A stretch of 64,000 bases of DNA from contig DXKH01000013.1 in assembly GCA_019415335.1 (NCBI GenBank), positions 1 through 64,000 of the forward strand. Direction: 5' to 3'. The notes under the pieces were generated by a model. That model was not told where the DNA came from. It ran no database searches and saw only the letters and a program-made list of their open reading frames with translations. This document shows positions 39,170-48,326 of this stretch, in pieces. The translations under genes and the position numbers were made by a program. This stretch comes from Citrobacter sp. GTDB taxonomy: Bacteria > Pseudomonadota > Gammaproteobacteria > Enterobacterales > Enterobacteriaceae. Numbering within the stretch: position 1 is the stretch's first letter; each line of letters opens with the position of its first letter.

Positions 39170-39373
39170 CTAACAGCAGCGCATGCCGCCTTTACCGTCG
39201 CCGCCGTAGCGCGCCTGCTGGCGCTCGCGGAAGAATTCTTCATAGCTCATGTACGGCTTGTCCGGATGGTTGGTTTGCATATGCTCGACATAGTTGTCGT
39301 AGTCTGGAATACCAATCAACATCTTTGCCGCCTGGCCGAGATATTTTTTTGCCTGACCTAAGTTACCAAACAT
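39170..39373 (-). CDS. yjiX: YbdD/YjiX small protein
   Basis: 67 residues with the family pattern [19 protein letters not shown] followed by [16 protein letters not shown] and a C-terminal CC. It is always found next to CstA-type pyruvate/peptide transporters, as here (btsT upstream). A regulatory or assembly role for the transporter is inferred. Confidence 0.92.
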   Translation of the reverse strand: MFGNLGQAKKYLGQAAKMLIGIPDYDNYVEHMQTNHPDKPYMSYEEFFRERQQARYGGDGKGGMRCC

Positions 39374-39397
39374 TGTGCCGCCTCGTGAATGATTAAA

Positions 39398-39474
39398 GCC
39401 GGATAACGGCTTTCGCCTTATCCGGCCTACGTTTACAGCATTTTGTAGACCGGGTAAGCGAAGCGTTACCCGGC
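39398..39474. repeat. BIME: two inverted REP sequences within the btsT-yjiX gap
   Basis: GCCGGATAACGGCTTTCGCC... (39398-39430) and GTAGACCGGGTAAGCGAAGC... (39445-39474) are inverted REP elements between btsT and yjiX. In this position they could stabilise the btsT mRNA 3' end and reduce expression of yjiX-yjiA. Confidence 0.8.
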
Positions 39475-39480
39475 ATCAGC

Positions 39481-41631
39481 TTAGTGATGTGAAGAAGTCT
39501 TCACGCCGCCTTCAGGAATCGGAACGTACGGTGTTTCTTTATCGGTACGTTTATCCACGTTGCGCACATTCATCCAGGTTTTGAAGCCGTAGAAGATGAT
39601 GCTGTACACCACCACCAGGAACAGAATACTCAGGCCTGCGTTGGTGTAGTTGTTCACAACGATGTGATTCATGTTGGCAATCTGCTGTGCGGTCAGTTCG
39701 CCGCCGTTGGCAATCTTCTCTTTGTACTGGTTAGCCATGTAGAAGAAGCCTTCCATCTGCGGGTTGGTGCTGAACAGTTTCAGACCCAGCGCCCAGGTGG
39801 TGCAGATCAGCAGCCAGACAGCCGGGACAACGGTCACCCAGATGTATTTGGTGCGCTGCATTTTAATCAGTACCACGGTACCCAGAACCAGCGCCACGGC
39901 TGCCAGCATCTGGTTAGAGATACCGAACAGCGGCCACAGGCTCTTAACGCCGCCCAGCGGATCGACCACGCCCTGATACAGCAGGTAGCCCCACAGACCC
40001 ACACAACCCGCAGTACCGATGATACCGGCAACCAGAGAGTCGGTTTTCTTCAGGAATGGGACGAAGTTACCCAGCAGATCCTGCAGCATAAAGCGGCCAG
40101 AACGGGTACCGGCATCCAGTGCAGTCAGAATGAACAGTGCTTCAAACAGAATACCGAAGTGGTACCAGAAGCCCATGTCAGCCATCGGCAGCACTTTGTG
40201 GAACACGTGCGCGATACCTACCGCCAGCGTCGGTGCACCACCGGCACGGTTGAGAACGGACGGTTCGCCGATGTCTTTCGCCGTTTGCAGGATCTGCTCT
40301 GGCGAAATCACGAAGCCCCAGGAGCTGACGGTTGCCGCCGCATGCGCGGTCACGTCTTTCAGTTGCGCCATAATCAGCGGCGCGTTCTCACCCCCCATTT
40401 CATGCAGGTTCGGCATGGTAATGCCCAGGCCTGCCGGTGGGGTGTTCATCGCAAAGTAGAGACCCGGTTCGATAATGGAAGCCGCAACCAGCGCCATAAT
40501 CGCCACAAAGGATTCCATCAGCATCGCACCGTAACCGATGAAGCGGGCATCTGTTTCACAGGCCAGCAGTTTCGGCGTGGTACCGGAAGAGATCAGCGCG
40601 TGGAAGCCAGAGACCGCACCACAGGCGATGGTAATGAACAGGAACGGGAACAGAGCACCTTTCCACAGCGGACCGGTACCATCGATGTACTGCGTCATTG
40701 CCGGCATTTTCAGCTCTGGGTTGAGGACCACGATACCCAGCGCCAGGCCGACGATAACGCCGATTTTCAGGAAGGTGGCCAGATAGTCGCGCGGAGCGAG
40801 GATCAGCCATACCGGCAGCAGTGCAGAAACGAACGCATAGCCGATCAGTGCAAAGGTAATGGTGGTGTCTTTAAAGGTCAGTGCCGGACCCCAGTACGGG
40901 TCGTGAGCAATCACGCCGCCGAAGTAAATAGACGCAACCAGCAGAACAATACCAATTACCGAGACTTCACCCACACGCCCCGGACGCAGGAAGCGCATGT
41001 AGATCCCCATGAACAGCGCGATAGGCACGGTGGAGCAAACGGTGAAGACCCCCCACGGGCTTTCGGCCAGCGCTTTTACGACGATCAGCGCCAGTACCGC
41101 GAGGATGATGATCATAATTAAGAAGCAGCCAAACAACGCAATGGTCCCCGGCACGGAGCCCATCTCTTCTTTAATCATTTCGCCAAGCGACGCGCCGTTA
41201 CGGCGAGAAGAGATAAACAGGACCATGAAGTCCTGGACCGCACCCGCCAGCACCACGCCAGCCAGCAGCCATAGAGTACCTGGCAGGTAGCCCATCTGCG
41301 CGGCCAGAACCGGACCGACCAGCGGACCTGCACCCGCAATCGCGGCAAAGTGGTGTCCGAACAGCACGTAGCGGTTGGTTGGAACGTAGTTCAGGCCATC
41401 GTTATTGATGACTGCGGGGGTAGAACGTGTAGGGTCGAGCTTCATCACCTTCTGGGCGATGTACAAGCTGTAGTAGCGGTAAGCCACCAGATATACCGAC
41501 ACGGAAGCGACCACGATCCACAGGGCGCTGACGTGTTCACCCCGGCGTAAGGCGACAACCGAGAGGCAGAATGCCCCGATGATCCCGAGGATCACCCAGG
41601 GTATGTGCTTGAATATCTTTTTCGTATCCAT
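39481..41631 (-). CDS. btsT: Pyruvate:H+ symporter BtsT (CstA family)
   Basis: 716 residues, the same length as E. coli BtsT (YjiY), with about 16-18 membrane helices. CstA-family features are present: ATRYYxLYIAQKV-like N-terminus (VAYRYYSLYIAQKVMKLDPT), HHFAAIAGAGPLVGPVLAAQ and SGFHALISSGTTPKLL. It imports pyruvate with high affinity. The promoter side has three BtsR-like direct repeats and a CRP site, matching control by the BtsS/BtsR two-component system and cAMP-CRP in E. coli. Confidence 0.95.
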   Translation of the reverse strand: MDTKKIFKHIPWVILGIIGAFCLSVVALRRGEHVSALWIVVASVSVYLVAYRYYSLYIAQKVMKLDPTRSTPAVINNDGLNYVPTNRYVLFGHHFAAIAGAGPLVGPVLAAQMGYLPGTLWLLAGVVLAGAVQDFMVLFISSRRNGASLGEMIKEEMGSVPGTIALFGCFLIMIIILAVLALIVVKALAESPWGVFTVCSTVPIALFMGIYMRFLRPGRVGEVSVIGIVLLVASIYFGGVIAHDPYWGPALTFKDTTITFALIGYAFVSALLPVWLILAPRDYLATFLKIGVIVGLALGIVVLNPELKMPAMTQYIDGTGPLWKGALFPFLFITIACGAVSGFHALISSGTTPKLLACETDARFIGYGAMLMESFVAIMALVAASIIEPGLYFAMNTPPAGLGITMPNLHEMGGENAPLIMAQLKDVTAHAAATVSSWGFVISPEQILQTAKDIGEPSVLNRAGGAPTLAVGIAHVFHKVLPMADMGFWYHFGILFEALFILTALDAGTRSGRFMLQDLLGNFVPFLKKTDSLVAGIIGTAGCVGLWGYLLYQGVVDPLGGVKSLWPLFGISNQMLAAVALVLGTVVLIKMQRTKYIWVTVVPAVWLLICTTWALGLKLFSTNPQMEGFFYMANQYKEKIANGGELTAQQIANMNHIVVNNYTNAGLSILFLVVVYSIIFYGFKTWMNVRNVDKRTDKETPYVPIPEGGVKTSSHH

Positions 41632-41765
41632 AGTAAAACCTGGTTTTATAAGATTAATAATTGGCCGAAGCCGTTTGGTTTGGGTTGCGTTTGAGGAGGT
41701 AATTTGACTGCTATGCTGGAGACGATCTTGCCAGAGAGTCGCGCGTGTAAAGTAGGGTAAATAAG

Positions 41766-41813
41766 TGAGCGGTCAAATGGTGAGTTAAGCGGTCAGAAGT
41801 GTCAGTAAGCGGT
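41766..41813 (-). promoter_or_regulatory. Three BtsR-like direct repeats upstream of btsT
   Basis: Read toward btsT, ACCGCTTA, ACCGCTTA and ACCGCTCA occur at 41806-41813, 41786-41793 and 41766-41773, with an exact 20-nt period (12-nt spacers). They match the published BtsR (YehT) core ACC(G/A)CT(C/T)A, which as I recall is a two-copy repeat with a spacer of about 13 nt. A third copy is present here. Confidence 0.6.
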
Positions 41814-41841
41814 AAAGAGGATCGCTGAGTGACGGATATTA

Positions 41842-41857
41842 TGTGACTGAGATCACA
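41842..41857. promoter_or_regulatory. CRP-cAMP binding site
   Basis: TGTGACTGAGATCACA matches TGTGA-N6-TCACA exactly. It lies between divergent btsT and the Ldh_2 gene, upstream of the BtsR-like repeats relative to btsT and about 80 nt before the dehydrogenase start, so it could serve either side. Confidence 0.62.
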
Positions 41858-41927
41858 AAGAAAAATCCGCCAACGAAGGGCGAATACCGACTACGCTTAT
41901 TGCCGACAACATCATAAGGAGAACAAC

Positions 41928-42935
41928 ATGGAAACAGTAAACCTCACTTTATCTGAGGCTTACACGCTGGCGCGTGAGGTGCTGATCAGCAACGGCTTTA
42001 GCGCGGAACATGCGGATGCCATCGCGCGTAACGTGACGGCAGGTGAGCGTGATGGCTGCGCGTCTCACGGCTTATGGCGCTTGCTGGGGATCGTCGAGAC
42101 CCTGCGTAAAGGAAAAGTCTCCGCGGATGCCCGTCCACAGATTTCCGATCAGGCGCCCGCCATCGTTAAAGCGGACGCTGGTGGCGCGTTCTCGCTGGTG
42201 GCCTATGAACAGGCGCTGCCGTTGCTGATCAGTAAAGCCAGCGCATGCGGAATTGCGGCGCTGGCGATCAACCGTTGCGTTCATTTTTCCGCGTTGTTTG
42301 CGGATATTGAACCTCTGACGGACGCCGGACTGGTGGGTTACGCCTGTACGCCAAGTCACGCCTGGGTTGCTCCGGCAGGCGGCACGCGTCCGCTGTTTGG
42401 CACGAATCCGATCGCCTTCGGCTGGCCGCGCAAAGGCAAGCCGCCTTACATCTTTGATATGGCAACCAGTGCGGCAGCGCGTGGCGAGATCCAGTTGCAT
42501 CAGCGGGCCGGAAAAGCGATCCCGGAAGGGTGGGGTATCGACAGCGAAGGGCGGCCGTCAACGGATCCGCAGGCGGTGCTGAACGGCGCGATGCTGACCT
42601 TTGGCGGTCACAAGGGTTCGGCGTTTGCAGCAATGGTTGAACTGCTGGCCGGACCGCTCATTGGCGATATGACCAGCGCGGAATCGCTGGCCTGGGATGC
42701 GGGCGCAGGCGGTCTGCCGTACGGCGGCGAGCTGATTCTGGCGCTTGACCCGTCCCGCTTCCTCGGAGATGAAGCGCACCGCCATCTGGCGCGCGCTGAA
42801 ACGCTGTTTGCCGCGATGCAGGCACAAGGTGCGCGGCTGCCGGGAGAAAGACGTTTCAGTACGCGGGAGAAATCGCTGCTGGAAGGGGTGACGATCACCC
42901 GCTCTCTGTTTGAGGACATTTCCGCGCTGAGATAA
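41928..42935 (+). CDS. Ldh_2-family NAD(P)-dependent 2-oxo acid dehydrogenase
   Basis: 335 residues of the malate/L-lactate dehydrogenase type 2 family, which also includes ureidoglycolate dehydrogenase and delta1-piperideine-2-carboxylate reductase. Seen: AGERDGCASHGLWRL near residue 43 with the catalytic-region His, HFSALFADIEPL, the nucleotide-binding stretch TRPLFGTNPIAFGWPRKG, and GGHKGSAFAAMVELLAG. It catalyses reversible reduction of a 2-oxo acid or cyclic imine; the exact substrate cannot be told from sequence. AAGGAG precedes the ATG. It is divergent from btsT and directly upstream of tsr. Confidence 0.87.
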   Translation: METVNLTLSEAYTLAREVLISNGFSAEHADAIARNVTAGERDGCASHGLWRLLGIVETLRKGKVSADARPQISDQAPAIVKADAGGAFSLVAYEQALPLLISKASACGIAALAINRCVHFSALFADIEPLTDAGLVGYACTPSHAWVAPAGGTRPLFGTNPIAFGWPRKGKPPYIFDMATSAAARGEIQLHQRAGKAIPEGWGIDSEGRPSTDPQAVLNGAMLTFGGHKGSAFAAMVELLAGPLIGDMTSAESLAWDAGAGGLPYGGELILALDPSRFLGDEAHRHLARAETLFAAMQAQGARLPGERRFSTREKSLLEGVTITRSLFEDISALR

Positions 42936-42944
42936 GGCGGAATG

Positions 42945-42961
42945 GGCGAGGCATCCTCGCC
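42945..42961 (+). terminator. Hairpin after the Ldh_2 gene
   Basis: GGCGAGG-CAT-CCTCGCC forms a perfect 7-bp stem 9 nt after the stop codon. Only TGATT follows, so it is a weak or factor-assisted terminator ahead of the separately transcribed tsr. Confidence 0.45.
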
Positions 42962-43042
42962 TGATTCCCGTTCGGGTAGAGGGTAATCGCATTTTTTGCC
43001 AGTTAATTGAACAAATTTCCTGTGATACCCCTCGCGAACTCA

Positions 43043-43069
43043 TAAAGTTTTCTCATTCCGGGCCGACAA
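43043..43069 (+). promoter_or_regulatory. Sigma-28 (FliA) promoter of tsr
   Basis: TAAAGTTT-N11-GCCGACAA matches the flagellar class 3 consensus TAAAGTTT-N11-GCCGATAA at all but one base and lies 32 nt before the tsr ATG. Confidence 0.88.
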
Positions 43070-43100
43070 CCAGAGTATCTGTCTAGCGGAAAGAGAAAAC

Positions 43101-44765
43101 ATGTTAAAACGTATCAAGATTGTGACCAGTCTACTGTTGGTTCTGGTTTTATTTGGCCTTTTACAACTCACTTCAGGCGGATTGTTCTTTAATGCATTGA
43201 AAAATGACAAAGAGAACTTCACCGTTCTGCAAACCATTCGCCAGCAGCAGTCCACGCTGAATGGCAGTTGGGTGGCGCTGCTGCAAACGCGTAACACCCT
43301 TAACCGTGCGGGTATCCGCTACATGATGGATCAGAGCAATATCGGTAGCGGCGCGACCGTTGCGGATCTGATGCAGATCGCCAGCGCCTCTTTGAAACAG
43401 GCGGAAAAAAACTGGGCGGATTACGAAGCGCTGCCGCGCGACCCACGCCAAAGCGAAACGGCATCGGCGGAAATTAAACGCAATTACGATATCTATCACA
43501 ACGCGTTAGCCGAACTGATCCAGTTGCTGGGTGCCGGGAAGATCAACGAGTTTTTCGATCAGCCTACCCAGGGATATCAGGATGGTTTTGAGAAGCAGTA
43601 TGTGAACTATCTGCAACAGAACGACCGTCTGTATGACCTGGCGGTCGCAGACAACAACAACTCTTACAGCCAGGCGATGTGGGTTCTGGGCAGCGTGTTG
43701 TTGGCGGTGCTGGTGGTCATTATTGCCGTCTGGTTTGGCATCAAGCTGTCGCTGATCGCGCCAATGAACCGCCTGATCGCGAGCATTCGTCATATTGCCA
43801 GCGGCGATCTGGTGAAGCGGATTGATGTAGAAGGCACCAATGAAATGGGCCAGCTGGCGGAAAGCCTGCGCCACATGCAGGGTGAACTGGTGCGTACCGT
43901 GGGCGACGTGCGTAACGGCGCGAACGCCATTTACAGCGGCGCCAGCGAAATCGCGATGGGTAACAACGATCTCTCTTCCCGTACCGAACAGCAGGCGGCC
44001 TCTCTGGAAGAGACGGCGGCGAGCATGGAAGAGCTGACGGCTACCGTGAAGCAGAACGCCGAAAACGCCCGTCAGGCCAGCCATCTGGCGCTGAGCGCGT
44101 CCGAAACGGCGCAGAAAGGCGGGAAAGTGGTGGATAACGTGGTGCAAACCATGCGCGATATCGCCTCCAGTTCGCAGAAAATTGCTGACATTATCAGCGT
44201 GATCGACGGCATTGCCTTCCAGACCAACATTCTGGCGCTGAATGCAGCGGTAGAAGCGGCACGTGCAGGTGAACAGGGGCGTGGTTTTGCGGTGGTTGCC
44301 GGTGAAGTTCGTAACCTCGCACAGCGCAGTGCGCAGGCAGCGCGCGAGATCAAGAGCCTGATTGAAGACTCCGTAAGCCGTGTCGACGTCGGTTCTACGC
44401 TGGTAGAAAGCGCCGGTGAAACCATGGATGAGATCGTGAATGCGGTCACCCGCGTGACCGACATCATGGGCGAAATCGCATCAGCTTCCGATGAGCAAAG
44501 TCGTGGGATTGACCAGGTTGGTCTAGCCGTGGCGGAAATGGATCGCGTGACCCAGCAGAACGCCTCGCTGGTGGAAGAGTCCGCTGCCGCCGCCGCCGCG
44601 CTGGAAGAGCAGGCCAGCCGTCTGACGCAGGCCGTTGCCGTGTTCCACATCCAGCAGGAACAGCAGCGTGCGCGTGACGCTGCCAGCGTGAAGTCCGTTT
44701 CCACCACGACTCAACCGCGTAAAGCCGCTGTGGCGGAAACCGGGGATAACTGGGAAACATTTTAA
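43101..44765 (+). CDS. tsr: Serine chemoreceptor Tsr
   Basis: 554-residue methyl-accepting chemotaxis protein almost colinear with E. coli Tsr. First membrane helix at about 8-30, periplasmic four-helix sensor including [15 protein letters not shown] (serine-contact region), second membrane helix at about 190-212, HAMP, adaptation helices, and the invariant hairpin tip [20 protein letters not shown]. The C-terminal pentapeptide NWETF docks CheR and CheB. A sigma-28 promoter precedes it. The last 4 nt overlap the convergent acetyltransferase gene. Confidence 0.96.
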   Translation: MLKRIKIVTSLLLVLVLFGLLQLTSGGLFFNALKNDKENFTVLQTIRQQQSTLNGSWVALLQTRNTLNRAGIRYMMDQSNIGSGATVADLMQIASASLKQAEKNWADYEALPRDPRQSETASAEIKRNYDIYHNALAELIQLLGAGKINEFFDQPTQGYQDGFEKQYVNYLQQNDRLYDLAVADNNNSYSQAMWVLGSVLLAVLVVIIAVWFGIKLSLIAPMNRLIASIRHIASGDLVKRIDVEGTNEMGQLAESLRHMQGELVRTVGDVRNGANAIYSGASEIAMGNNDLSSRTEQQAASLEETAASMEELTATVKQNAENARQASHLALSASETAQKGGKVVDNVVQTMRDIASSSQKIADIISVIDGIAFQTNILALNAAVEAARAGEQGRGFAVVAGEVRNLAQRSAQAAREIKSLIEDSVSRVDVGSTLVESAGETMDEIVNAVTRVTDIMGEIASASDEQSRGIDQVGLAVAEMDRVTQQNASLVEESAAAAAALEEQASRLTQAVAVFHIQQEQQRARDAASVKSVSTTTQPRKAAVAETGDNWETF

Positions 44766-45277
44766 TTAAGCATCAGGCGCATGGCACAACGCGATTCAAA
44801 CAGGATGCCATGCGCCGTTTCTTCCTCTCGCTTCTGGCGTAATGCGCCAGGCAGCGCGTCATCTTCCAGTATTTCAAATCCCAGATGTTGATACAGCGGG
44901 GCGTTCCAGGCGACATGGCGAAAAGTGGTGAGCGTCAGGGAGGTAAAGCCCTGCTCACGCGCCCACTGCGCGACGGTGTTGATCAACTGGCGGCCAATGC
45001 CTTTACCCTGCCACGCCAGATGCAGCGAAAATTCGGCAATATACAGCGACGAGCCCATCGCTTCGCCCAGCAGGAATCCAACGGGCCGATTGTCAGCCAG
45101 CGCCAGCCAACTCATTCCCTTAGCGGCATATTCCCGGTGTAGTTCCGCGCTGACAATGTGATCGTTCGCGATCCATGCCAGCGCTGGCACATCTAAAAAA
45201 CGCTGTCCCGCTGAGCGTTCAATGGCGGGCAGAGCGGCAGCATCTGCCGGTGAGCTGGAGCGAAAGGTGATGTTCAT
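44762..45277 (-). CDS. GNAT-family N-acetyltransferase
   Basis: 171 residues with the GNAT acetyl-CoA loop [20 protein letters not shown] (about 88-107; R/Q-x-x-G-x-G/A pattern), the preceding strand LYIAEFSLH and the C-terminal [12 protein letters not shown] motif. The acceptor is unknown. It is convergent with tsr, overlapping by 4 nt, and is absent at this position in K-12. Confidence 0.88.
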   Translation of the reverse strand: MNITFRSSSPADAAALPAIERSAGQRFLDVPALAWIANDHIVSAELHREYAAKGMSWLALADNRPVGFLLGEAMGSSLYIAEFSLHLAWQGKGIGRQLINTVAQWAREQGFTSLTLTTFRHVAWNAPLYQHLGFEILEDDALPGALRQKREEETAHGILFESRCAMRLMLN

Positions 45278-45336
45278 AACGATACCGGGAATGAAGTGAC
45301 AAGGAGGGCAGTATAACGCGGTGCCCGGTCACAGGG

Positions 45337-45358
45337 AAAAGTCCCCGGGAACGGGGAC
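45337..45358 (-). terminator. Intrinsic terminator of the TRAP operon
   Basis: On the minus strand GTCCCC-GTTCCC-GGGGAC is followed by TTTT, 18 nt past the stop of the large permease gene. Confidence 0.65.
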
Positions 45359-45375
45359 GTTACGGTGTTAACGGC

Positions 45376-46647
45376 TTAGACGAGAAATAACGAAATGGCC
45401 GGTATGTAGGTCACCAACAACAGCATGAGTAGCAAGGTACCCAGCAACGGTAGAGACTGGCGGAAAAACTGTCCGACGGAAACCTGAGTAATATTGCAGA
45501 CCAGTAACATGACGGTGCCAACCGGCGGTGTGAAGGCGCCAATAGAAAGGTTGAAAATCATGATGATACCGAAGTGTACCGGGTCGATACCAAAATGCGC
45601 CACGACAGGTTTAAGCAAGGGAACCAGGATCAGTAGAATGGCATTCCCTTCAAGAAACATCCCCAGTGTTAGCAATAGAATATTGATAATTAACAGGAAC
45701 ATGTATTTGTTTTCTGTCAGCGTCGTGACAAAGTTCGCCACCGCGACGCCAGCATGCTCCATCGAGAAGATCCAACCGAGCGCGGCACTTGCCATGATGA
45801 CTAACATGACCGATGCCGTTGCTCGTGCCGTTTCCCCCAGCGCTTTCACAACATGGCCGAGAGTCATTTGACGATAAATAAAGAACCCGATGATCAACAC
45901 GATGAGTACCGCAGCCGCACCGGCTTCTGTTGGGGTGAAGATATTGGCGCGAATCCCCCCTACGACGGCAAAAATCAAAAACAGCGCGGGCCATGCCTGC
46001 CCAATAGAGAAGAGGGCTTCCTTACCGGTAGGCCAGGTGTCGCGTGAGGGCTTAGCGTTCGTTTTACGGGCAACCAGATAGACCGTAAACATCAACAACA
46101 CCGCACAAAGCAGACCCGGAATCAGACCGGCCATGAACATCTTTCCGATGGAGACGTCTGCCACCAGACCATAAATAATCAGGGCAATCCCTGGCGGGAT
46201 AATCGGGGTGACGAGTGAGCCCCCGGCGGTGATCGCCGCCGCAAAGGCGCGGTTGTAGCCTTTACGCTCCATCTCGGGGACCATCATGCGCGACAGCATC
46301 GCAGCGTCGGCCAGGTTTGAGGCGCTGACCCCTCCCATCATGGTACTGACCAGAATATTGGCGACACCGAGTCCGCCCCGCATTTTACCCACCAGAATAT
46401 TCGCCACCTGCAGGATACGTTCTGCAATACCGGTATAACTCATCAGCGTACCCAGCAGGATAAAGAAGGGTATTGCCAGCAAGGATGGGCTTTGGGTTGG
46501 AGCAATCAACCGCTGGACAGCAATTTCAATCGGAACCGTGGAAAAAAAGAGGAAATAGGCAATAATGCCGATGAACATTGCCAGATACACACGAATATTC
46601 AGAAATAAGCACACGATCATTAGTGGAATAATCAATAACCAGCTCAT
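45376..46647 (-). CDS. TRAP transporter large permease (DctM family)
   Basis: 423-residue membrane protein with about 12 helices. DctM features: IGIIAYFLFFSTVPIEIAVQ, IPFFILLGTLMSYTGIAERI, TMMGGVSASNLADAAMLSRM, GGSLVTPIIPPGIALIIYGL. It forms the Na+-driven translocation channel together with the small subunit, whose gene overlaps its start by 4 nt (ATGA). Third gene of the unit dctP-dctQ-dctM, next to lgoR/lgoD. Confidence 0.92.
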   Translation of the reverse strand: MSWLLIIPLMIVCLFLNIRVYLAMFIGIIAYFLFFSTVPIEIAVQRLIAPTQSPSLLAIPFFILLGTLMSYTGIAERILQVANILVGKMRGGLGVANILVSTMMGGVSASNLADAAMLSRMMVPEMERKGYNRAFAAAITAGGSLVTPIIPPGIALIIYGLVADVSIGKMFMAGLIPGLLCAVLLMFTVYLVARKTNAKPSRDTWPTGKEALFSIGQAWPALFLIFAVVGGIRANIFTPTEAGAAAVLIVLIIGFFIYRQMTLGHVVKALGETARATASVMLVIMASAALGWIFSMEHAGVAVANFVTTLTENKYMFLLIINILLLTLGMFLEGNAILLILVPLLKPVVAHFGIDPVHFGIIMIFNLSIGAFTPPVGTVMLLVCNITQVSVGQFFRQSLPLLGTLLLMLLLVTYIPAISLFLV

Positions 46648-47117
46648 TGTTTTTCCTCACCGACATCGGCCTGTTTAAAGTCATTAATTAACCAGTAGAG
46701 CGTATAAACTGCCGTTGCCAGGGTTCCGACCGGAACTGCAACATCAATCCAGAACCAGGACACTTTTAATATTTGCGTGACCTTATACTGCGCCATTTCC
46801 GCCAGTCGATAACCCAGCCAGGCCATATAAACCAGCAACCCAATGGAAAGCAGGGCAACCAGTGAGGCAATAATGCGTTTGATTTTATGTGGGAACATAT
46901 CGACGACAAAAGGAATTGTCAGATGCGCCCGATCACGTTCAGCCACCACACCGCCTAACATCACCACCCATATCATCAGCAGTCCGGACATTTCCTCAGT
47001 CCATTGGATGGGCTGTCCGACAAAATAACGCATAAATACGGCGGCAATGGTCATGACCACCAGGATAAACAATGCCAGTGCTGCGCTCAGTTCTACAAGC
47101 TTGCCAAAGAAACGCAT
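46644..47117 (-). CDS. TRAP transporter small permease (DctQ family)
   Basis: 157 residues with four membrane helices and the DctQ hallmark QWTEEMSGLLMIWVVMLGG (about 38-56). It associates with the DctM-type large permease, encoded immediately downstream. Confidence 0.9.
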   Translation of the reverse strand: MRFFGKLVELSAALALFILVVMTIAAVFMRYFVGQPIQWTEEMSGLLMIWVVMLGGVVAERDRAHLTIPFVVDMFPHKIKRIIASLVALLSIGLLVYMAWLGYRLAEMAQYKVTQILKVSWFWIDVAVPVGTLATAVYTLYWLINDFKQADVGEEKQ

Positions 47118-47183
47118 TAATCCTCCTTCAGAGCGTCGCCCTGGCCTTAAGAGAAAAAGGTCCGGGGCGATCTGTGCCTGTAT

Positions 47184-48155
47184 TTATTGCAGTTGCTGTT
47201 GAATGGTTTCATACAAGCCCGGCGTCCACTCCGGGAATTGCGTGTACACTTCGCGTGCTTTCTGGCGGAATGCTTCGGTATCCGGGTAAATCACTTCGAC
47301 GCCCTCCGCTTCCATGCTCTTCAGCATTTCGGCGTCGCGTTCGATCGTTAATTTCTGGCTGTAGAGACCCGCTTCATAACCTGTTGAGTGAATCAATTCC
47401 AGTTGCTCAGGAGAGAGCGTACTGAAAAAGGCTTCACCGCCAATCCATACTGACGTGTTGGTCAGGTAATTGACCATTGACAGATATTTCGCCTGTTCAA
47501 ACAGTTTTTGTCCTTGCAGAACGGAAATCGGGTTCTCGACACCATCAATAACGCCCTGAGTCAGAGCAGGATAAACCTCACCCAGCGGCATAGGGGTTGG
47601 CGTGGCACCCATTGCCTGAATAGCTTTAATTTGCATCACGTTATTGGGTACGCGGATTTTCATCCCCGCAAGATCTTCCACTTTGCGAATCGGTTTTTTA
47701 GAAATAATCTGACGGGTGCCGTACAGATAATTGTTCATCACCACATGAATCCCTTTTTTCTTCAGGTCTTCATTTTTTTGACGGAACCAGTCGCTCTCAT
47801 AAATTTTGAAGAGTTTCTGCGGGTCGTCAGTCAGATAAGGTCCAAACAAAATACCTAAATCAGGTTCATAATCGGCAAGGAAAGCCACGTCGGTGAGCGT
47901 GATGACGTTCATTCCCATCATGGCTTGTTCAGTCACATCTTGTTTTGACCCTAGCTGTGAGCTGGGATAAAGAACCAGAGTTATTTCTCCATTACTTTTT
48001 TTATTCAGAATCTCAGCCCAGTAGCGCATCACCACATCTAATGGCTCGCCTGGATTATTCTCATATGCGACTTTAATAGAAAGCGGTTTAGCCTGAATGG
48101 TGAATGGCAGAAAAAAAGTACAAACAGTAATCAGCACGGCTATTATCTTGTTCAT
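47184..48155 (-). CDS. TRAP transporter substrate-binding protein (DctP family), candidate L-galactonate binder
   Basis: 323 residues with a cleavable signal peptide (residues 1-22, ending LPFTIQAKP). DctP features: FAEILNKKSNG-like WAEILNKKSNGEITLVLYP, then GSKQDVTEQAMMGMNVITLT. The conserved substrate-carboxylate arginine is expected in MKIRVPNN (about residue 160), followed by GATPTPMPLGEVYPALTQG. DctP proteins capture organic acids, often sugar acids, in the periplasm. Its position in the lgoR-lgoD locus, where K-12 has the L-galactonate MFS transporter lgoT, suggests L-galactonate or a related aldonate. That assignment is inference. Confidence 0.9.
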   Translation of the reverse strand: MNKIIAVLITVCTFFLPFTIQAKPLSIKVAYENNPGEPLDVVMRYWAEILNKKSNGEITLVLYPSSQLGSKQDVTEQAMMGMNVITLTDVAFLADYEPDLGILFGPYLTDDPQKLFKIYESDWFRQKNEDLKKKGIHVVMNNYLYGTRQIISKKPIRKVEDLAGMKIRVPNNVMQIKAIQAMGATPTPMPLGEVYPALTQGVIDGVENPISVLQGQKLFEQAKYLSMVNYLTNTSVWIGGEAFFSTLSPEQLELIHSTGYEAGLYSQKLTIERDAEMLKSMEAEGVEVIYPDTEAFRQKAREVYTQFPEWTPGLYETIQQQLQ

Positions 48156-48326
48156 TTTCTACTTGCTCCCAGGGGTCTACGAATAAAACCAACTTTTTTA
48201 CTGGCGGAAAAATTCAGAGTGAATCCTGCCTAATCAGAAAGTAAGCAGAAAGTCATCATGGTGCTGTATGTGTTGTATGAAATCGTGCTCTTGCTAGAGG
48301 TTTGTTGTTTTTAATGTGTTTTTAAT

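Noticed and set aside
39664..41121. 485-codon open frame antisense to btsT
   Set aside because: The translation is His/Gln/Arg-rich shadow sequence without domains, fully inside a well-supported conserved gene.
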